Positions 60,394 to 64,000 of a DNA stretch of 64,000 nucleotides are shown here, piece by piece. The DNA is from Elusimicrobiota bacterium (GTDB taxonomy: Bacteria > Elusimicrobiota > Elusimicrobia > UBA1565 > UBA9628). Location of the stretch: contig JACQWX010000018.1 in assembly GCA_016209035.1 (NCBI GenBank), positions 17,674 to 81,673 on the forward strand, read 5' to 3'. A program made the position numbers and the translations under genes. The notes beneath the pieces are model-generated. The model made no database searches, was not told the origin of the DNA, and saw nothing but the letters and a program-made list of their open reading frames with translations. Numbering within the stretch: the stretch's first letter is position 1; each line of letters begins with the position of its first letter.

Positions 60394-61034
60394 GCCCGGA
60401 CGAAATCGTCGTCCCGGTCTCGGCGGTCAACCAGTACCTCTATTGCCGCAGGCGCTGCGCCCTCATTCATTGCGAAGGCGTCTTCACGGACAACGCGTAC
60501 ACGCTGGAAGGCCGCTTCGCGCATGAGAACGCCGATGTCCCCGGAGTAGAGGAGCGCGACGGCGTGAGGATCGTGCGCGCCTTGCCGCTGTTCAACCGCA
60601 GGCTCGGGCTTACGGGCAAGGCGGACGTGGTCGAGTTCCACCGGCTGTCGGGCGGCGGCGAACAGCCCTTTCCCATCGACTACAAGCGCGGACCGCGGAA
60701 GCAATGGGACAACGACGATGCCCAGCTCTGCGCCCAGGCCCTTTGCCTGGAGGAGATGCTGGGCCGGGAGGTCCCGGCCGGCGCGGTGTTCCACGCGGCC
60801 TCCAAGCGCAGGCGCGATGTCGCCTTCTCAAGCGAGCTTCGGGCGATGACGGAGAAGGCGATAACCGACGTGCGCGGCCTGCTGGCGTCCGGCATCGTTG
60901 CGCCCGCTGTCCTGCAGCCTCGATGCGAAGGCTGTTCCCTTAAGGCCGTCTGCCTGCCCGAACTGGCCGCTCAGCCCGCCCGTTCCCGGAGATACCTGGC
61001 GGAGCTCTTCGCGTTGAAAGCGGAGGACCAATGA
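60387..61034 (+). CDS. cas4: Cas4 adaptation nuclease
   Basis: The start at GTG 60387 overlaps cas7c by 7 nt. The 215-residue protein has the Cas4 cluster cysteines at both ends (QYLYCRRRC near residue 17, [10 protein letters not shown] near 190), the nuclease Asp and DYK strand (GKADVVEF and FPIDYKRG) and the Q-x3 helix ([14 protein letters not shown]). It trims prespacers and checks the PAM with Cas1-Cas2. A nuclease-type gene follows before cas1. Confidence 0.93.
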   Translation: MLSPDEIVVPVSAVNQYLYCRRRCALIHCEGVFTDNAYTLEGRFAHENADVPGVEERDGVRIVRALPLFNRRLGLTGKADVVEFHRLSGGGEQPFPIDYKRGPRKQWDNDDAQLCAQALCLEEMLGREVPAGAVFHAASKRRRDVAFSSELRAMTEKAITDVRGLLASGIVAPAVLQPRCEGCSLKAVCLPELAAQPARSRRYLAELFALKAEDQ

Positions 61035-62154
61035 GGAGGAAACCCATGTTGCCGGTTCGTCCGGCGGGCTATCCGGCCTTCCTGGCCGGGATACGGTCCC
61101 TGGTGGAGCATGCGCGCCGGCAGACGGCGTGGACCGTCAACAGCATTCTTACCGCGACCTATTGGGAGGTCGGCCGCAGGATCGTGGAGCGGGAGCAGGG
61201 GGGCAGGGCCAGGGCCGCGTATGGCGAGGCGTTGTTGAAGCGATTGTCCGCGGACCTCTCGGGCAAGTTCGGGCAGGGTTTCTCATTGAGGAACCTGAGG
61301 CTTATGCGGCAGCTCTACCTGGCTTGGCCCCCGGCAAGGATTCGGCAGACGCTGTCTGCCGAATCCGCCGTCATCCCTCGGCCCGGACAGGAGTCTCCGT
61401 TGCCGGCGTTGGTGGAAGTCATGAAGGCGCTGCCGCTTTCGTGGTCGCATTACGTCCGTCTCCTTCAGGTGGACGACCGGGCCGCTTGGGAGTTCTACGC
61501 GGTGGAGGCCCTGCGGGGGGCTGGTCGGTGCGGCAACTGGACCGGCAGATCGAGTCCCGGTTCTTCGAGAGGACGGCCTTGTCCAGACGCAAGGCCGCGA
61601 TGCTCCGGCGGGGCGCCAAGCGGAATCCCGGGGATGACATGACTCCTGAGGAAGCCATCAAGGACCCCTATGTCCTGGAGTTCCTCGGGCTCAAGGATGA
61701 GTACTCCGAGAGCGACCTCGAAGAGGCCCTGATCCGGCATCTGGAAACCTTTCTGCTGGAGCTCGGGAACGATTTCGCCTTCGTCGCGCGGCAGAAACGT
61801 CTGCGCGTGGACGACGAGTGGTATCGCGTCGACCTCGTGTTCTATCACCGCCGTCTGAGGTGCCTGGTCCTGGTTGACTTGAAGCTGGGACGGCTGACGC
61901 ACGCGGACGCGGGACAGATGCATCTCTACCTCAACTACGCGCGAGAGCGCTGGACCCAAGGCGGCGAGAATCCGCCGGTCGGATTGATCCTGTGCGCGAG
62001 GCGCGGCGAGGAGGTCGCGCGCTACGCCCTGGACGGACTGCCGAACAAGGTCTTGGCGGCCGAGTACTCGATGAAGCTGCCCAGCGCGCGCCTGCTGCGG
62101 GAGGAGCTGACGCGGACGCGCCTTGCCCTGGAGACGCGCCGCCGGCGGGCATAG
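61031..62154 (+). pseudogene. YhcG/DUF1016-type PD-(D/E)XK nuclease, frameshifted, inserted in the cas operon
   Basis: The N-terminal half (61031-61520) has the DUF1016_N pattern: TVNSILTATYWEVGRRIVER, RLSADLSGKFGQGFSLRNLR, SWSHYVRLL. A run of six G at 61515-61520 puts the rest out of frame; one extra G would continue as RGGWSVRQLDRQIESRFFER into the C-terminal PD-(D/E)XK nuclease (VDLVFYHRRLRCLVLVDLKLG, HLYLNYARE), which ends at 62154. As written, the first frame stops at 61642. The start is ATG 61031 (overlaps the cas4 stop) or ATG 61046 (AGGAGG upstream). DUF1016 genes occur in defence islands; a position between cas4 and cas1 is unusual. It may be pseudogenised, phase-variable or a sequence error. 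Confidence 0.8.
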
Positions 62155-62160
62155 ACCGTC

Positions 62161-63192
62161 ATGGAAATTCTCCAGAACACGCTCTACGTGATGACCCAGG
62201 GCGCCTACCTGCACAGGGACCACTTGACGCTCAAAGTGGACGTCGAGAAAGAAACGCGCCTGAGCGTGCCCATCCACCATCTGGAGTCCGTGGCCGTGTT
62301 CGGCTCCGTCATGGTGAGCCCGGGCGCCATGGGGATGTGCGCCGAAGCCGGGATCGCCCTGACGTTCCTCAGCGAATCCGGCCGCCTTTGCGCGCGCGTG
62401 GACGCCCCGCAGTCGGGCAACGTGCTTCTTCGGAGGGAGCAGTTCCGGAAGGCCGACCGGCACGAGGAATGCGCCCGGATCGCCCGCTGCATGGTCGCAG
62501 GCAAGCTCCAGAACGCGCGCTCTCTCTTGCTCCGCGGAGCCCGCCAGGATGCCCCAAGCGACGCCGCCTCGGCCTTGGCCGCGGGGGCGGAAGAAATAGG
62601 GGCGTGCATCCGCAGGCTGGAGACCGCGCCTGGCCTTGACGCCGTGCGCGGCCACGAGGGCGACGGGGCGCGCCTCTATTTCGGCGCGTTCACGCACCTG
62701 ATCCGCCAGCAGAAGGAACACTTTCCATTCCAGGGCAGGAACAGGCGCCCTCCGCTTGACAGGGTCAACGCCTTGTTGTCCTTCGTCTATGCCCTGCTCC
62801 TGCACGACTGCGTCGCGGCTTTGACCGCCGCGGGCCTCGACCCCCACGTCGGGTTCCTGCACGCCGACCGGCCGGGCCGGCCTTCCTTGGCGCTGGACCT
62901 CATGGAGGAGTTCCGACCGCTCGCAGCCGACAGGTTGGTCCTGGCCATGATCAATCGCAGGGAGGTCCAGCACGACGGTTTCGCCTTTCGGGACGGCGGC
63001 GCCGTGGAGATGGATGAAAGAACGCGCAAGGCGGTTGTCACCGCCTATCAGCAACGAAAGCGGGAGGAGGTGACGCACCCGCTCCTTCAGCAGAAAACGA
63101 CCTTGGGTCTGCTCCCTTTCCTGCAGGCCAGATTGCTGGCCAGGACCATTCGGGGCGACGTCGAATCCTATCCTGCCTGCGTGTTGAGGTGA
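62161..63192 (+). CDS. cas1: Cas1 integrase
   Basis: This 343-residue protein has the Cas1 catalytic positions: Glu in RGHEGDGARLYF (near residue 163), His in GFLHADRPGRPS, and Asp/Glu in LALDLMEEFRP. The two N-terminal beta segments (LYVMTQGAYLHRDHLTLKV) fit the type I-C branch. Cas1 with Cas2 inserts new spacers. Its start is 7 bp after the YhcG-type stop, so it stays in the operon despite the insertion. Confidence 0.96.
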   Translation: MEILQNTLYVMTQGAYLHRDHLTLKVDVEKETRLSVPIHHLESVAVFGSVMVSPGAMGMCAEAGIALTFLSESGRLCARVDAPQSGNVLLRREQFRKADRHEECARIARCMVAGKLQNARSLLLRGARQDAPSDAASALAAGAEEIGACIRRLETAPGLDAVRGHEGDGARLYFGAFTHLIRQQKEHFPFQGRNRRPPLDRVNALLSFVYALLLHDCVAALTAAGLDPHVGFLHADRPGRPSLALDLMEEFRPLAADRLVLAMINRREVQHDGFAFRDGGAVEMDERTRKAVVTAYQQRKREEVTHPLLQQKTTLGLLPFLQARLLARTIRGDVESYPACVLR

Positions 63193-63198
63193 CCTGCC

Positions 63199-63489
63199 AT
63201 GATCGTCGTCGTGGCGTATGATGTCAATACGGAGAAGGCCGCGGGACGGCGAAGGCTCAGAAGGGTCGCCAGAGCCTGCAAGGACTACGGGCAAAGGGTC
63301 CAGAAATCCGTCTTTGAATGCCGTTTGGATGAAACCACATGGACGCGTCTGCGACACCGTCTCCTTGAAGAGTTGAAGGAGGATGAAGACAGCCTGAGAT
63401 TCTATTTCATCGATGCCTCCTCGGCCAAGAAAACCGAGCATTATGGTTTGGGACTGCCGGCTGACATGGAGGGCCCGCTGATCGCGTGA
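63199..63489 (+). CDS. cas2: Cas2 adaptation protein
   Basis: This 96-residue ferredoxin-fold protein starts MIVVVAYDVNTEKAAGRRRL, with the typical Asp at the end of strand 1, and has RVQKSVFECRLD and LRFYFIDASSA, the usual Cas2 pattern for type I-C. It is the last cas gene, 6 bp after cas1 and 186 bp before the array. Confidence 0.96.
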   Translation: MIVVVAYDVNTEKAAGRRRLRRVARACKDYGQRVQKSVFECRLDETTWTRLRHRLLEELKEDEDSLRFYFIDASSAKKTEHYGLGLPADMEGPLIA

Positions 63490-63675
63490 GGGAGCGCGTA
63501 CCTGGAGCGGCGGAGCCGCTCCGGGGAGGTCTGCGGAACAAGAAGAGTTGCATGAAAAGATTGACGGATTAGGGAATGGCGAATGGCTCAGGTTCTTTGT
63601 CTTGATGCGGGAAATGCGAGGATGGCGCGTTCGCCCAAAGAATTGGTTCCGGGCACAGCAAGAATTTAGCCGACT
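63490..63675 (+). promoter_or_regulatory. CRISPR leader with hairpin
   Basis: This 186-bp AT-richer stretch lies between cas2 and the first repeat. A perfect hairpin, GGAGCGGC (63504-63511) with GCCGCTCC (63515-63522), sits just after the cas2 stop and may end the cas mRNA. The rest should hold the array promoter and integration site; I could not fix a promoter with confidence. Confidence 0.6.
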
Positions 63676-64000
63676 TTATCTCCCGGCCAGGAGGTCGGGA
63701 GCGGATTGAAACATTCCATGGGAGATCAATGATCAATCGGGGGAATTATCTCCCGGCCAGGAGGTCGGGAGCGGATTGAAACAGTCGCCGCGTTGGTCGA
63801 ATCCCGCAGAAGGGAGTTATCTCCCGGCCAGGAGGTCGGGAGCGGATTGAAACAGCAATGTCAGCCGACGACCGACGAGAAGCCCGGAATTATCTCCCGG
63901 CCAGGAGGTCGGGAGCGGATTGAAACGAGGACCTAAGCTCCGATCCCCGAGAGCCCTGGTTTATCTCCCGGCCAGGAGGTCGGGAGCGGATTGAAACATC
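63676..64000 (+). CRISPR. CRISPR array, 37-bp repeats, type I-C, truncated at window edge
   Basis: There are five identical 37-bp repeats at 63676-63712, 63746-63782, 63817-63853, 63890-63926 and 63961-63997, with spacers of 33, 34, 36 and 34 bp and a fifth spacer starting at 63998. The repeat begins TTATCTCCCGG and ends GGATTGAAAC; CTCCCG and CGGGAG inside it can pair. The ATTGAAAC end is usual for type I repeats and gives the 3' crRNA orientation consistent with transcription away from cas2. No spacer matches sequence I could spot in this window. Confidence 0.97.

Noticed and set aside
60387..61034. Cas4 as a stand-alone RecB-type gene related to the exported tandem nuclease
   Set aside because: It has both sets of cluster cysteines and operon position typical of Cas4, which the exported protein lacks.
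63713..63960. Self-targeting spacers
   Set aside because: No match to the four complete spacers was seen by eye within the window; a genome-wide search could not be done.

Overview
The window is a high-GC, gene-dense chromosomal segment from a Gram-negative bacterium. Outer-membrane beta-barrel proteins, a Tol-Pal module and many Sec signal peptides support this. The unusual mix of genes (TPR/kinase fusions, secreted nuclease-fold proteins, a stand-alone nitrogenase-like pair) would suit an uncultured lineage such as Elusimicrobiota, but that placement is an inference and no 16S gene is present.

Layout. 0-4 kb holds two copies of a TPR-barrel plus small-TPR gene pair, arranged as a mirror-image duplication. 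4.2-7.3 kb is a secreted protein with two intact PD-(D/E)XK nuclease domains; a perfect 14-bp inverted repeat brackets its start codon. 7.3-12.8 kb is a five-gene minus-strand operon: two nitrogenase-component-I-like subunits, a PP-loop ATPase, an SxtJ-like membrane protein and a NodU/CmcH carbamoyltransferase. It has no NifH-like reductase beside it and is the best candidate for an undescribed pathway. 12.8-30 kb holds a GT-C-like/TPR membrane protein, two secreted phospholipase-D-fold proteins (four and two HKD motifs), a HAD-MFS fusion, a solenoid/HEAT protein and pal-cpoB-tolB. A MITE-like element with 35-bp terminal inverted repeats sits between pal and cpoB and has displaced the original cpoB start codon.

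30-37.5 kb carries signalling and envelope genes: two receiver proteins, a PAS-GGDEF protein, a MauE/DsbA-like pair, a subtilisin, a radical SAM enzyme and unknown proteins. 37.5-46.2 kb holds three paralogous proteins with a periplasmic TPR domain, one TM helix and a cytoplasmic Ser/Thr kinase, plus three small secreted Cys-containing proteins transcribed away from the first two kinases. Near-consensus promoters built on a palindrome CTTGA-N4-TCAAG link the small proteins to those two kinases, making this a second candidate system. tmRNA (ssrA) follows at 46.3 kb, then two GGDEF proteins, SppA, a membrane protein, NAD(P)HX epimerase, a lipoprotein cyclophilin and acetate kinase.

54.5-64 kb is a complete type I-C CRISPR-Cas locus (cas3-cas5-cas8c-cas7-cas4-cas1-cas2 and array). 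A frameshifted YhcG/DUF1016 nuclease gene is inserted between cas4 and cas1, and the array runs off the right edge. A chimeric, frameshifted gene remnant lies between ackA and cas3.
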